64,000 bases of DNA from Asterella californica (lineage: Eukaryota; Streptophyta; Marchantiopsida; Marchantiales; Aytoniaceae). Shown piece by piece: positions 11,875 to 26,500 of the stretch. Location of the stretch: the NCBI GenBank assembly GCA_036924285.1, contig JAYKYS010000004.1:1178001-1242000 (forward strand). The letters run 5' to 3'. The notes beneath the pieces were generated by a model, which was given only the letters and a program-made list of their open reading frames with translations, did not search any database and was not told the origin of the DNA. Every line of letters starts with the position of its first letter. Position 1 is the first letter of the stretch. The position numbers and the translations under genes were made by a program.

Positions 11875-13945
11875 CCTCTACATGTTGCCTTGGTGGTCGA
11901 TGATATCGACGAAGTTGGTACAGGAGTTACGAGTGTGCAAAGAGCATCCGTCGGACGAGTCATACAGAAGACCTAGGAACTAGACTGAAGCGAATTAGTC
12001 CTTCGTCTTGAGAATCAACGATGCAAGGGAGGAGGACGATCTTCTTTTCGTTAGTCCTGAGGCGCATGCACCGATGGAGGCGGTCCGAAGCTTTCTTCAG
12101 CTCTTCAAGGAGTTATTGCAGGAAAGAAACAGCTATTGCACCTGCGACTTTCTTGATTTGAAGAAGAAAGAGGTGGTCAATGCTATCATGGTGATCTTCA
12201 AGTTGAAGAAGATCACCTACATTTCGAACTGGTAGATCTACTTCATCGAAAAGCCCTTTCGTCAGGAAACGAGCACACTGGACGAGGATTCTTCATCGCA
12301 TGTACAGAAGTTGTACGCCGAGGACGATATGGTTTATATCGAAGCTTTTGTGTCTATTTTCTATAGGGGATGGGTTTACTGACTGAGGTAGACAAGACAA
12401 AGTTGAGCTTCGTCGCTGCAGTCGAGGAGGATGAGTTTGAAGTCGAACCGACTCCGTAGAGAGATGTGCTGCTGGAGAAATTTTTTGATGAAGTAGCGGA
12501 CGAAGAAGTAGCTATCGAGGAAGTGACGAAAGCGACAATGACAACAGCGAAGGAACCTGAGATCGTCAATCTGGAGGAAGAAGAAGATGTCGATGTCTAG
12601 TAGCGAAGAGAGAGAACACGACGAAGTCTGAGGAGATTCGCAAGTTAACTTCAGAGCACGAAGAGATACTTCGTCAGAAGGCGGAACTCACGAAGAAGCA
12701 TGAGAAGACATTGTCGCTGATGAAGAAGGAGTTGATCGAGATGCGACAACAGCGGGATCGCAACCAGAACACTATTACTGAGATGACGAAGGAGATCGAG
12801 GATCTGAAGAGGAGGTGTACTTCGGGCGAAGAACAGATCGTGCGACTTCGGAGCAGAGTGGAGCTGACACTCAAAAACTACTTCGCCACTGATTTGGATA
12901 CTTTGGAGCTGAAGATTCTTCAGCAGATTAAGAAGGAGTTAGAAGCAGTAGATGTAGAGAGTTCTTCGGTGAAAAACCGAGTAGCTAGGCTAGGCGAGCG
13001 AGTAGTCCGAGAACTTCGTGAGGTTAGAGCGACTGTGGAGTTCTCAGCTAGTGAAATAGCTAAGGAGTTAGCGTTAGGTTCCAGATTGGTACCTTGTGTC
13101 GTATCAGAGGCAGGACCTTCATCACACGGTATCGATGTACATCCTACTTCTTAGGAAGTAAGATCTGCCATTTTAGGGCAAAGTTGTATATAAGCGTTGT
13201 GTCTTTCGTTCTCAGTACCTCTGTGTTTGTTATTTGGATTTTATACTTTTCTGAAGTTTACGGAGCCATTGTTTGTCTTCTTCGGAGTTTTACCTACGAA
13301 GTTTCGTAGTGTTGTGGTAGGAGTTAGTCTGGGTGATGAAGTTCTTTGCTGTTTACATCCGAAATCAGAGTAAGAAGTTTCAGGTGAAGTTTGAGAACAA
13401 ACCAGCAACTACTAAGTTAGTTTACTACAAAGTAGTTTTAGGGCGAAGTTACTTTGAAGGAAGTTGTTCTTCTTAAGAAATGTCTTCGTAGTGAAATTCT
13501 TCTTAGGTAGACACTTCAGAGGAAGAACAGTCTTCTTCGTCAGAGTTTCCGAGAATAGTAGTATGTGAAGATAACTTAGTGTGAAGATACTTAACGTTTA
13601 TGATGTTAGAAGCTACTTAGTAGCACTTCAGCAGTACTTCTTCGTGAAGACATTTTCATCCGTGGCTCTGTATCTTTGTTGTTTATCTTTTTCTTGAGGT
13701 CCCTTACCTGTTTAGTATCTGTTATGTTAGTTGTCAGGATTATCAACTCTGTCTTGTTGGATAGACCTGAGTTTGATCTCTATTGGGACTGATTTCTTCC
13801 CGTGAGAATAAAAGACAACCATAAAGAATCACCTTTATCACTTGTTTACTACATTTGGATGATATTTACTTGCAACCCTGTGGGTTCGATCTTTGAATTA
13901 CTACTTTTGAGCATCTTTTGATTTTCTTGTGTGTTAAAAACTCAT
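11875..13945 (+). pseudogene. Family C LTR fragment with decayed coiled-coil ORF
   Basis: It matches 44310-46418 along its whole length. The ORF is broken by stops: pieces at 12008-12235, about 12390-12600 (with EKFFDEVADEEVAIEEV) and 12711-13154. The last piece (TEMTKEIEDLKRR, then VARLGERVVRELREVRATVE) is a long heptad-rich coiled coil. The 3' end near GTGTGTTA at 13945 agrees with the end of the copy at 46.4 kb. Function is unknown. Confidence 0.65.
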
Positions 13946-14459
13946 CAAAGAGTTCGAATGTTTGTCAAGTGGCGAAGACGTCATCAACTAACAAAAGGCA
14001 ATATGTAATAGTACGCATTTGTGTAAGTAGAAACTTTAGTAAAAGTTACTAAGAAGTTGTAGTAGAAGTTCTAATAAGTTAGAAGAATGTATTTCATAAA
14101 TAATATTTTTATGTTATGTTATTCATGCGCAATACTTAGCTTAAGAGACAAGGGAGACGTAAAGAACTCTATGAGTGACCATGAGGAATTGCAATATATG
14201 TCATACATGTCACAAGTGGTCATAGCTTACGGAGAGTCACTTCTGTATCCAAGGAAAAGAGTTTACCTCTATTTTGGAGTTTAGTTCACTGCTACATCAA
14301 ATTATATAGTTTGATCACATTTCTCTTGGAGAACAAACATTTTATGCTATTAACAATGCAAAAGGAAAATATCTTGTGTTTCTAACGAGTGTATTAACCT
14401 AATCGTTGTGTTTTGATCTATGTTCTCTTCTTCAAGATTGGATTTTAAGTCATACATAC

Positions 14460-14566
14460 CTTATGTTCTTGCCTCACTTTCAAGAACACGCCACTTATAA
14501 CTGCAATGTAAATATTGACCAAAAAGTAGCTTCCACATATAAGAAGAACAAAAAAATAAGCATCCG
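14460..14566 (-). CDS. Channel exon 11: S6
   Basis: This exon encodes residues 534-568. AYFFVLLICGSYFLVNIYIA followed by VISGVFLKV is a typical S6 with the conserved Asn, matching Cav 'N.flAVis..F'. The acceptor is GACAG and the donor AAG|GTATGT in phase 0. No exon 12 could be found between 14000 and 14459, so the domain I-II linker lies further left or outside the window. Confidence 0.9.
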
Positions 14567-17500
14567 CTGTCATGGAAAAAGTTCATATCGTTAGATGTTA
14601 ATTAAGTGAATGGATGTGATAGTGATCATCCATGTCATCCATGAAAGAAACTGCATCCCACAAATTCATTGAGAATAAGATGCACATCCACAGAGTTGTC
14701 GATAAGAATTTAACTCAGCAATAATATGTCAGATGTCTAGTTTATTTTTTGAGACAATCGCGTTATAGCGCATCTGCAATATCTATCTCGAAGATGCAAT
14801 CAATCAAACAATCATCTTCTACATAATCTCACCTCCCAATCCAGTAGTATTTCTTGCCCATTTGGAGATAAGAGACCATCCTTCAAAAGTAATCACCTGT
14901 GAACATACAAAAGATATAGTTAAACATGTGTATCTAGCACACGTACATATAATTGGTTTCTCTAGTTTATATTCTATCTTGGAATATTAGCTAAAAGTAT
15001 TAGTATATGATTACAATATAAGACTTATACGATTCGTACGTAACTCTTTTATAGATGATTTATACCATGAGGTTTAACCTGGAAGACGATAAGCAATGAT
15101 GAAGCAAAGTTGTCAAAGTTAGTAGCTCCATAATTCGGATTTGGTGCATACTGCAAAACAATAATTTGTTGAGAAATTAGTCTACATGATCGATTGCTAT
15201 ACATGAACATACTTAAGCTAATGAAAATCTAATTATTTCTGAGAACTATACCATAAACAACATATATGTATTTAGAAAGTAATAGAAACCAAAATGACCA
15301 ATGATATTATGGTGTGTGTTATTGTCATTGCAAGAAAGAGAGACTAAAATATCCCAATGCAAAATATTACTTAGAAGTGAACATGAAAAGATAGATTCTT
15401 TCTTAGACTAGGAGAAAATATATAGGAATAGAAAAGACTAAAGTTGTGCTGGTTTCTTGAAACACTACACTTCTAGACGTAAAACCTACTTGGAGCTATT
15501 GACTCTCTTGAAGTTGACCTTGGACTTGTACAGAGAACGATCGATGATACTCACCAGACATACATCATAGCCCAAAGTCTTCGGCGTATTACAGTTATTT
15601 GTAAAAGATGGCGTCTCACGAGATTGATACAAGCCTTTGAAGCACGGTCTATCTGGAACATTTGGTGATAAATCATAAAATCTTCGACATCTACAATGAT
15701 CCAAGTTGCAAATGATGTTGTAGGATGCACTAAAAACCACACATCCAAGTGATATCATCCAACTCATCCTGTAATAAGATAACATTTGTAGCTCAATGTT
15801 TGACAATTTGGTCCCAAAAACAACTGCAGTGAAAGCATCAACTTTGAGAACAATCCTTAACATTTGGCAAACTATCACTAGTATTTTGTTTTGTAACAAC
15901 TAAGGTTTTTATACATTATGCTATTCTAGTACAAAAGTTCTGTTCTCCAAGAGGATTCTCGTCCCAAAAGTTGCTAAGTTTTAAGAGTTGTAAAAATCGA
16001 TGTTTATCCTAAAATTCACTAAATGTCTTCTATAAGATATTTGTCTTCCAAAAGGTGTTTTACCTTCTGTCTTCCACTTCATGTTATCTACCTTCTAGTC
16101 AACTTATCATCCCATGAACTGTCACTTAGAGTCGTCAGTGACTTTTATTGTGTACCGAGACTGTAATTTGCTCAAATCAGTATTCAAATACTACCTTCTA
16201 GGTTGGACCTTCTTTGTCTTCTAACTGATCCTAATTACCTTATACACCTTTTTCTGACCTGAATTTGAGCTCAACCACCAGATAACCTTCAGATCTACCT
16301 TACACACCTCTAGGTCAAACGAAAAATGACACTTTATCTCATGTAGCTCATTGTCCACCAGAGAGCTTTATGGACTTTAAATTTACCTTCTATCTTCACA
16401 AGAAGACCTTTGACTCTCTTCAAGTTTCCTTTAAAACCATGTGACTAACAAGTATCATACACTCCTCAAGTAGGTGATATTCAGGGGTTTGTGGCTCTCC
16501 ATAGCTTACACACTAAAAACCTTAGAACCACTCTTGACTCATTGCCATCCGTGCTTGTAATTATGCCTTAGCTGGAAAGATTGATTCCGAAAGAAAACAG
16601 TTTGAACATTATGTACTTTCAGGCTTGAGTCCTCTCTCTTGCACTATCATAGAGCTATCCAAGGTTGATCTTCTGTTTATATCCACATTCAGCTCCAGTT
16701 TTTTAAAGCACATCTTGTTTTTCTCATTCTCATGCTTAGCACCCTGAAGTCGCTTCCGCGTCTACATAAGACCTTCCTAAAGTCCTTCATTATTCTTCAG
16801 ATAAAGTCTTAGTAACTGTCACTCTCTAAACGCATGGCTTGGTTTTCCAACCTACACATATTCTTTTGACTTTGAAATGAACTTATTGTTACAAATGTGC
16901 TAATTGAGAAATAACATTCTAGTAGACTTGCATTCCCAAGAAAGCCATTGTCTTCACATTGGAAGATCCACACCTTAAATACATGTTAGTACGTCAACCT
17001 CCAAGACTCACTATCCAAGCTACCTTTTTGTCTCAATAATCTTTTGGAGTTCTCCAGACAACTTTCTCGACCTTGGAGCTTGAAGAACTTCCACTTACAG
17101 ATGAACTCTCACTCTCTTCGTCCAACTTCACAGTAGGCATGACTGCTAGCGTCTCTTCAGATGTAATTTCTCCATTTGCCTCATACAAGTGTACCAGATA
17201 AGACATCAGAAATGATCAACGATGAGGACATGTCCATGACCATCCTATAACTTATTCAGAAATCATCTTTCTCCAATCCACCAATCTCTCATTGAGATGG
17301 TCAATGAACTAGACCATCTCAATGATAATGTATGTCTGCTTCTCTTGATAGAAAAAAGTCATCAAAATGAGTGCAAAAGTCTTTTTGAGAGGATACTTAT
17401 TGGTATTCATCTTCCAACCAGTCTTTGGATATTTAGGGAAGCTAAACATACCTCCTCATATATCTCTTTCTTCAGTACCCGTTGTTAGTTACCACTATCC

Positions 17501-20500
17501 ATCTCTCTAGACGGTGACAAACCTTCCTAAAACCGCACACACTGCTCAAACGGATCGCTTGATCTGATATATGTCTTCCCTGGCAGGTAGATCTAGCTAT
17601 CACGAACCCAACGAGACTCCAAACAAGCCGTTTGGAGTTCTCCTTGCAAAATCACGCAAGAAATTTAGTCACTGGTTGCAAAAAATTGACGTAAATATAC
17701 TCCATGCGGCTCAAACTCGCTCACCTCACCCAAACCAACAATCCAATCCATGAATTGTCTTCTCCTATGCGTAGATGAAGACTCCCTGGTCGTGTAGGCA
17801 CCAAGAACGAGGAGCTTGGCACACCGATCGCGAAGAACAACCCAATTTTAAGTCACATGCGATGAAAAATCTGACGCAAGCGCTTCCATGCGAGCGATTT
17901 TCACTCAGAACTCCTAAACCGTCCGATGAAACTTGGTATCGTCTTCAATTTCTTGTAGAACTCGGTGTTCTCACATGGTAGGTGCATAGATTTTATATCG
18001 ATCTCTCACTTATCTCTTGGTTGTGGCTATCCTATGACACACCTTCTTCATTAACTTGTCACTAGAGTATCTCCATTCTCACAAGAAAAATTGAAGGTTC
18101 AGTTCCGCTGTCATTTGCGAGAAAGTCTTCACATCAATGGATGACATAAGCAATCGATCTGGTATGAAGTTTGGATCTGATATTAAGGTCTAGAAGAGAT
18201 GCTACTTGTATACCTTCTCTTCTATTCTCTCCTCGCTTTGGTACAAAACTCTATTTGGAAACTGCTAAGAAAGCAAAACATCTTCTTCTTCTTCCGTGAT
18301 AGAAAAATAAGGAGTACTCCGTTATCGTGTCGGATATTGCGTGAAGGATGTTTAGGAAAATGTGAGGTTCCTGACTATGGAGATGCTGTGTGCTGAAAGA
18401 GAGACAAGACAGAGAAAAACAACCACAAAAACGAATGCTGCAATATATACCAACTCCAAATGTATGTACACTGCCGGTTCTTTCTCCTAAGAACACAGAA
18501 CTGAGAAACAGACTAGAGCGGTCTGTAACCTGCTTCAAAAGCCTCTAAAAACAACCCCTGAATCACAACCCTGACCAAAAACCACCGAAGCGTAGCTCAA
18601 AGCAAGAGAAACTTCTCTTTGCTAACAAACAGAGCTACAGCAGTATCACGCGATCCAAACCCAAGTCCAAACCACATCCATGTACAAGCTCTTAGCCAAA
18701 ACTAGCTACAAGCTGTATATAGCAAACCACAACTCTAACGAACTCAAAAGAGCAAAACTCGTAGCGAAGAAAACGAAAAAGATCTATCTGAGAACTCTCT
18801 CCTTTCGTCAAGCGGACTTCAGATGTCAATAGGGTCTCCTTCCTTGACTCCGTTAACTCAAGAAACCTTCAGATCCGACTCCCAACAGCCGAGATATCGT
18901 CAATTTTTGATCGCATGTGACCGAACTTTCAAAAACTGCTTCCTGCGGCTGATCCCGATGGATCCAAGGACAGCAGTTTTGGACTCCAGAACGGCCAGAA
19001 CGGTCCAACTCTCTTTAACAGATAACTAAAATCTCCAAATCTCTTTTCTGTGTCTCAATTTCTCTCAATACACATCCTCCGATCTCTCTCTTCAAGAACT
19101 GTCTTAACCCACACGTAGCCTACACAGATCTGAACCCAATGACACCTTGCGCGCGTGTATTGGACTTCTCAATTCTCCAAAACGTCCACCGACAGGTCGC
19201 AGAAACAAACTGGCACCTTAAGCTGCCCCCTTACGTCAGTCTCTATACGTACCAATTCTCTTCAATAATAATGAAGCAAGCCCCTTGCGTCTTTGATATA
19301 ACGCTCAAATACCCAGTCAGCAAGTAAACTATGGCCTAACTTGATTTTTCCTTCTTCGAGTCGCATAACTTCTTCGCTAAACAAGATGCCCATGGAAAGT
19401 TGACAATGAGCTCTACCCATCTATGTGATGAAAGTGAAGATCCGAAGTTGTGCCAAAAGCCCGTAAGCTGGAGCCTAGCTTGTTTTCTCCATCTTTCGAG
19501 TCTTGTAACTTCTCCACTAGGCGTCCAAACGAAGTAGACAAAGTGCTTATGAAAAGCTGACAATGAGCTCTATCCACTGATGTGATAAAAGCGAAGATCC
19601 GAAGTTGTGCCAAAAGCCAGTAAGCTGGGGCCTAGCTTGTTTTTTCCATCTTTCGAGTCTTGTAACTTCTCCACTAGGCGTCAAAACGAAGTAGACAAAG
19701 TGCCTATTGAAAGCTGACAATGAGCTCTACCTATCTATGTGATGAAAAAAGAGATCCGGAATGCTGCCAAGAGCTCGTATGCTATGGCTTAGCTTCTCTT
19801 TCTCATGAGTGTCTTTGGAGCGACAAGCATCGAAGTCTGAATTTCAGATAAGAGCCGGTCCATGACACGACACCGTGCTCTCAAGTCTATATTAAATAAA
19901 GAAAATTTGCTTGGTTTGATCTCGTGAGTGTATTCCCAACTAGCCTACTTCTCACTCAATACTCAACCTTTCTATAAATGTCCTCTAAAGAAAGAAACAC
20001 CTTCCATGATTCTTCAAATTGACTGCTGACTGCATAAACCTTCTCAACATCCAATTCCACTTGCAATACGGTAGCCTTCTCTTGAAGATCTGAACCCTTC
20101 GATCTTATCTTCTGATTTCACCTTCTAGAAGAGTATTGTCAAGAGGACCATAGGAAAAAACACACTCACACACAACATCTTGAAGCTTTCTTTGCTCTCC
20201 ACATGGATGTGCAACTCTACACACAATGGAGAATGGTTTTGTTAAGGAAAACTCTAGGGTTTATCCCTTTTGCTTCCTCTTTGGGCTTCCTATCTTACCT
20301 ATCATGGCCTATCAGCTGTTTGGTACACATGCAACACTCCCTCCTCTTCTAATGCCTCATTGATCAACCGTCACCACTAGGAAGATCTTTTGTCTTCTAA
20401 CTTCTTGTTAGAGGTTAAGTCATACCTTTTTGACCTTCTGTTGGTTGGTATGGTCTTATCACACCTCGTAAATCATCATCTCAGGTTGATAAGGTCTTTT

Positions 20501-23500
20501 AATCATATTTTTCCTTGTGATTGTCTATAGAAGGTCCAAGATAGAATATGACCGATTGAACAAGTGCATTCTCACATACTCCCTAGTATACAAATATAAG
20601 CTTCAACCTCAAGATAAATGACTAAAAGAAAGTAGCATAAAACCTCCCTTCTACCATCATTTACGTCTTCTAGAAGATATTCTAACAACGATAAACAAAC
20701 AAAACTTTGTATTTTTGGGAAATAGAACCATGTGGACGCTACATGTTATAGAAAAAAATTCAAGTATATGAGAAAACCACAAATATCAAGATCAAACATC
20801 CACTCCAAATCCATCAGAGGTCAAACACTTAAGACCATAAAAAACAATATACATGTAATATACTTTCAGATTCATGAGATGTGTGCTCGTTAGATGCAAC
20901 AATTACAAGTTTACATTACGATAATAGTAGATCTCTTGTCCTAGATTCAAACAAATGGAAATGTGATGCAAAACTTATAAAGTGACTTAATGATTACTAC
21001 ACAATGTAAGAGATTTATGATGAAAACAATCAAGAACAGTTCAAACATACAAGTCTGACAATCAATACTTCTTTCTAATGACACCGGGAGGATTGTTTGA
21101 TGAGGATAAGTGAAAATGAAGTAAGAATCCTCTAAAGAAACAAGTTGTCCTAATGAATCGAATGAGTTGATTTGAATTTAAAAAAGACAAGTTCCCAACA
21201 ACTTGCATTGGATGCAACCAAATGAAACTTTGAAAATTGATCCTTTGAACTTGAAAATATTTCAAAGTTGTAAGAACTTTTGAACTCACCTTGAGTGAAA
21301 AGCCCCTGCAAAGAATTGTACTCCGAGCATGGCAAAGAAGCATCCAAACATAAGCGTAAGTATCATGAACGTTTGTAAAGCACCGAAACATTCTCTCATG
21401 GCCACTAAAATCGCCTGCAAGTTTGATTAGAAAGTAAGTATATGCACATCTTTAAGTAATATAATAGATTTTCTTTTACATCTTATAAACTCAATATATT
21501 AATTCATCATAATGTGATCTTAAATACTTAGATAAACAAAAAGTTATGTTGGAGAATCCAATAGAGTAGAACCATACAATGTGATCCCTTTACATCTAGC
21601 AATGGGGTAAACTTTTACATTATGTGCTTCTAAAGAGAAGATATCAAACTTAAGGAAAAGGAAAAACCTCATTAGACTATTTTCTTGAATTTGTGTTATT
21701 ATTTGGATTGATGTAAATGTTTTTGTTATTTTTTGATGAAAAGCTTCCACATATGCAGAAGGCTTCATGGTAGGATAAAGAGGGGTGAAGTTTAAGCGAA
21801 AAGCCTTTCGTGCACGAGGAAGCTTTTCTCAATAAAGACGTAAGCAAAGGGCTTATTTGAAGGGTATGGGGACAAAAGTCGGTGCCTCCGCATATAGATT
21901 TTATGAGAGATTTATGGAGAAGATAATTTCAATATTTTAAGTAAACATGGATTGCACGCTCACACATGTTTTATGGTTAAAGATAATTTTTAGGAAATTT
22001 TGACTATAAAGAGTATTATGAAGAAGGCTCTTCAAGATAGTTGAAATCACTTGATATTGAGCTATATTCCTGACTTTTACAATACACACGTCTGAAGTTT
22101 GCTCGTTTTCTTAAAGTTTTGACAACACATTTGATGTAGTTTGGTATGACAAGTGTCATTTGGTGATAGTTTTGATGTTGTTCTGAAGATTTTTCAGTTT
22201 CCATGCTTGTTGAGAGTGCTATTTGGGAGAAATGTTTAAGAAATTCCCAAAAATAGTCTACAATTTCATGCAAGCTGTTTTGAGGAGAGGAGGTTTTCAT
22301 GCTATTGTGTCAAGATGGAGTTATCTCTATGATGCCCAGTTTGGAAAGTTTTGGTTATCAGCGTAAAGCTTGTTGATAAGGCTTTTTGTTACATTTAAAC
22401 ATCAGATTTGGAGTAAGAAACACTTAACTATAAGGCTTTAAAGTCAATTGTTCAAAACAGAAGCTCGTGTGCTCGTAAAAGCTCTTTCACGTGCTAAGGA
22501 AGAAAACAAAACTTGCGAGGATAGTAACTCAGATTACATACATACGTTTCATATATATATATATTATCAACGAAAAGAGTTCTGCAGTGCTATCCAACTA
22601 TTGTATCAGATTTGATTGAACTTTGACAAGTCACGCTAGTGATAAAAGAGCTCATTTGGTTTGCTTTTGGTAACCATTTGAAAGTGTTTGAAGAGAAATT
22701 TCCAACAACATAATCGTATCTCGAGTTAGAGTTGGCTGCACCTAAAGGAATAAAGGTGGATTTACGACACAACAACTTAAAGGTTAGAATCTTATCTTGT
22801 CATAACTTTACCTCTAGATATAAGTTTAGAGAGTTTGAGGTAGCATGTCGTGTCTCAGACCGATTATTGGTTGAAAGGGAAGTTTGGGGAGCAATTTTCC
22901 TCAACATTCTCACAATGCAAATATGAGGACACCATTGTGTAGGACTCGTTGCTTAGACCAATATAAGTTTTTGAACCAACACAAACCTAAAATAATTATG
23001 TAAGTTTTAATATTTGCCGAGTTGATTGAGAGTGGCGTTGATATGACACCTTGAGTGTTGACATCGCACCTCATGATGCTGACACCTTTTGGTGGAGAAG
23101 GTTGGATTGTCTTGACTGAATTGATAGAGAAGGCAGACCTCACGGGGTTTATACGTGCATTGAATTTTTTGACGTGATATGAATCAAAAACTGCAAACAT
23201 ATGCATGGTGGATTGTTAACTATAAATTTTGTTGATGTGTTAGTGCTACCTAAACCAGATTGCTTTATGACAATCGGCTATATGAGTGATGAGGTACTTA
23301 TGTGACACGTGGTGGTGTGACAAATGGATGATGTGGATGGGTGCTAACATGGATCTCAGCTGATGTGACAGAGATGACAAAACATATAAGTTGATATAAT
23401 CATCAGCCAAGGTGTCACATGGAATGGCACATGACCTTGGAGGGGTGCTCTCAAGGATATAAAATCCTAGTCTCAAAAGACAGAGAGAGTGTGATTTTGG

Positions 23501-26500
23501 ATTCATGATGATGTCATGTTGTTGGTTTTGTATTGGACTTTTTTATTTTCTGAAGTTGTCTAGATGTTGAATGACAAGTTTAGAATTTGGGTAAGAAAGG
23601 ATTTGCATCCATGGACAGTTTACGAGGAGATGATAGCTGCTGAGGACGAAAGGGAGGTTTTCAAAAGAGATAATTGTTACCATTTGAAAGCTTATTTCAT
23701 AGGCATTTTGGTGCTTCAGAATTCAACGCATTTGGAGTTATAGAGAAGAAGCACGAGGATAAAGTTGGAGTGGTTTTTAGAATTTTAGAGAGTTTAGGAT
23801 ATGGGTCCATGCAAGGCTTTGGTATGTAGTTTGGCTATGAATCTTGGTTGAAGGTGAAGTTGATATGGTTAGAAAACATACTTCAAGGGATTTCAACACC
23901 GCAAGTTTCACTAGATTGAAGATCGATATAACTAGAAATGAAGGTCCAAAGTTAGTTGTACGTTTTGGGATAAAATGCTTATGTGCTTGTGTAACAGACA
24001 ACTTTTTCTTTTTACACCATTCAATCATAAAGAGTATCATTCTCACAAAAGACTGAGGTTGACTTGCTTTGTATTATGACAGTTAAATTGAGAAGTTTTT
24101 AACACTAAGTAGGCAACTGATTGGAAAATGACTACTTAGGCTCTATGTACAATCAAACGTCTCGGACTTTTGCTCAACCCCCTATCACGAGGTCTTAAGG
24201 ACCTAATGCGATCCACTTAAGGTCTAATTTGATTACTTACTGTTCATAAACTACACTAGGATTTTCTCTCAGAAATCCAAAAACAAAACCTCACGGACAA
24301 TACTTTGTCTCGACTATATGAGAGAGTGTAACACTGTGCTTTCTTACTTTCAAACAACAACTTGGTCTAATAACAGCTAAGACTACTAGGTGCACTTCGT
24401 GGTAACAAAAAATACAATGACTTACTATAGACTGTAAGCCTTATATGGTGGATCTTCCACTTGTTCTGAACATTGGAAAACACTCAGACAAATTTACAAT
24501 TCAATTTTTCTCGATCTTCACACTACACTCACTAACTTCTTTGAACTCATGTTCTGAACAACTAGTGTGTCCAACAAATTGATGCATAAAAGAATCGTCT
24601 TTAGAGATTGGTAGTTCGTTTACGTGGTGGAGCAGCTCAAGCACGACTACTTGGAGCTTTTGCTACTACGTTGGTGTAAGTAACTGACGACTCTTCACTG
24701 TACTATCTCATCCATTACAGTCTAACCGACATACTAGTTGTGCTCTTGGTTTTCTCATAGCTTCCTTCTCAAGCTGCCCAGTTCCTTTTGATCAAAGGTT
24801 ATCATTCTAAAGATCGTGAGGTCCCGAGCCACACGACGTCATGCCCATAGTGTTAGTTCTGAAGTTACTCTAGTAGTAGTGTCAATTAGAAAGACTATCA
24901 CTATCCGACGAACACATAACACATGGCTAAAACTCTTGTCATCCAAATCTTTGACTTGTTGATGCTCACGAGGACACTATAGACAAACACAAAAACAAGC
25001 TGTATCCAAGAACATTATAAGCATAACTGAATAGGTGGTTATACATCAGGAAGACTCATGTACTAAACTACTTAGGTGGGCAAGGAAAGCTAAGGAGAGA
25101 ACTAAGTGGGAAAAGGGCTCTTCTCAACAATCTTTTCCAGCTAACTCTAAAACTCCAATGTGGTGTCCACAAATTACAGGATTCACGAATTTTTGGAAAT
25201 TTTAAGATTAATAACTTGTTTGTATAACTGAAGAAGCGTTGTTACTTAAGATTACTGCTTCCTTAGAAGGAAGATGATCTTATGAGCTTTTTGTAATAAG
25301 AAGTTGACTTCTTCGGAAGACGACCGTCTTCCGAAGAGCGTCTTCTCAGTTGCGTCTTCGGAAGACGGGAAGACGGGAGAAGACGGGAAGACGGCGGAAG
25401 ACAACCATCTTCCGGAAGACAGCGACCGCGAAGGCCTAACCATGAATTTCCAGGTAAAGGAGTAGGTGTACCTACTAGATAACACCAAGGTGGTAGGTAG
25501 GTCGACTAAGTCACCTAGGGACGAAACCCCTAATCTACGGGGAAGATGTGCAAGAAGCGCATTAGAGCATTCCAACTTCCTGCAGCAAGCACTTCTTGAG
25601 GAGATCGATTTCAGAGGGTGAGCTTCGAGTAAGGAAATCGAGCGAGGTGAAATCGAGCGAGGTGAGGACCAGTTAGCAGCTAGGAAGAGGGCGAGACCGA
25701 ATTGCTGAAGCACGGAAGGCAGTAAGCAAAGGCGTTTTTCTGTGAGCTCCCGAGAAGCTGACATTGGAGGGTAGCTGAGTAGAATCGAAGGTGGAATTGA
25801 GGCGTGGCCAGAAACTGACAGCGGAAGCAGCCGTGTGGAGTCGCATTGGAGCTAGGACCAGAGCCAGAAGCGCGCAGAAGGTCGGAGACAACTCGGGAAG
25901 CAGACAGAAGACAGTAGAGGTTCTTCTCATGTTCTTCTCCCTTCCCACTGCTTCTCGCCTCTGTTTGGTGTCCCCCGCGCTTTCTCGATTGGTTGCAGGC
26001 AGCCTGATCGATTATCCATCCCCATTTTTCCCATTGTGACATTGCGCTGCTCAATTTCTGTCAGACATCTTCCTACTTCTTCCTGAGTTCAATTCGAGCT
26101 TCCCTACCCATCGTCCCCAAATTGACGATCCCAGCTATCAATTTCCCTACCCTACTACCCCTCTACCCCCGAAACCTTGAACAGAAGACGCTTCGGAAGA
26201 TTGGAACATCTTCGGAAGACGCTTCTGAAACATGACTGTCTTCGAAAGACTGTCTTCGGAAGTCGACTATGACCAATTCGTATCAAGAGTGGATTTGTGT
26301 TGCTTTTGTGTTAAGAGAATCTTGGTACGAATCCTGAGTGGTGTGGTGAGTTCTTTTGTTATTTCGAGAAGTTGGAAGTCGGGAACTAGGCCTGTACCTC
26401 CCGGTCTTCCAAGCTTCTCAACTCCACATCTTCCTAGAGAGACTAGAAGACTGAAAGGTTGGCAAAATGAGCGAAAAGACGTGAGGATCTATTTCGGATT

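Larger units (their letters stand above)
15691..21289 (-). other. Channel intron 7
   Basis: This 5.6-kb intron lies between exons 7 and 8. It holds the W repeat (about 17500-18900, listed separately) and a tandem repeat at 19342-19840. The rest, including 15700-17280 and 19900-21280, is AT-rich and I recognise no gene in it. Confidence 0.75.

Noticed and set aside
14000..14459. Search for channel exon 12 just after S6
   Set aside because: Every acceptor tried leads quickly to a stop in phase 0, and no domain-linker signature was seen.
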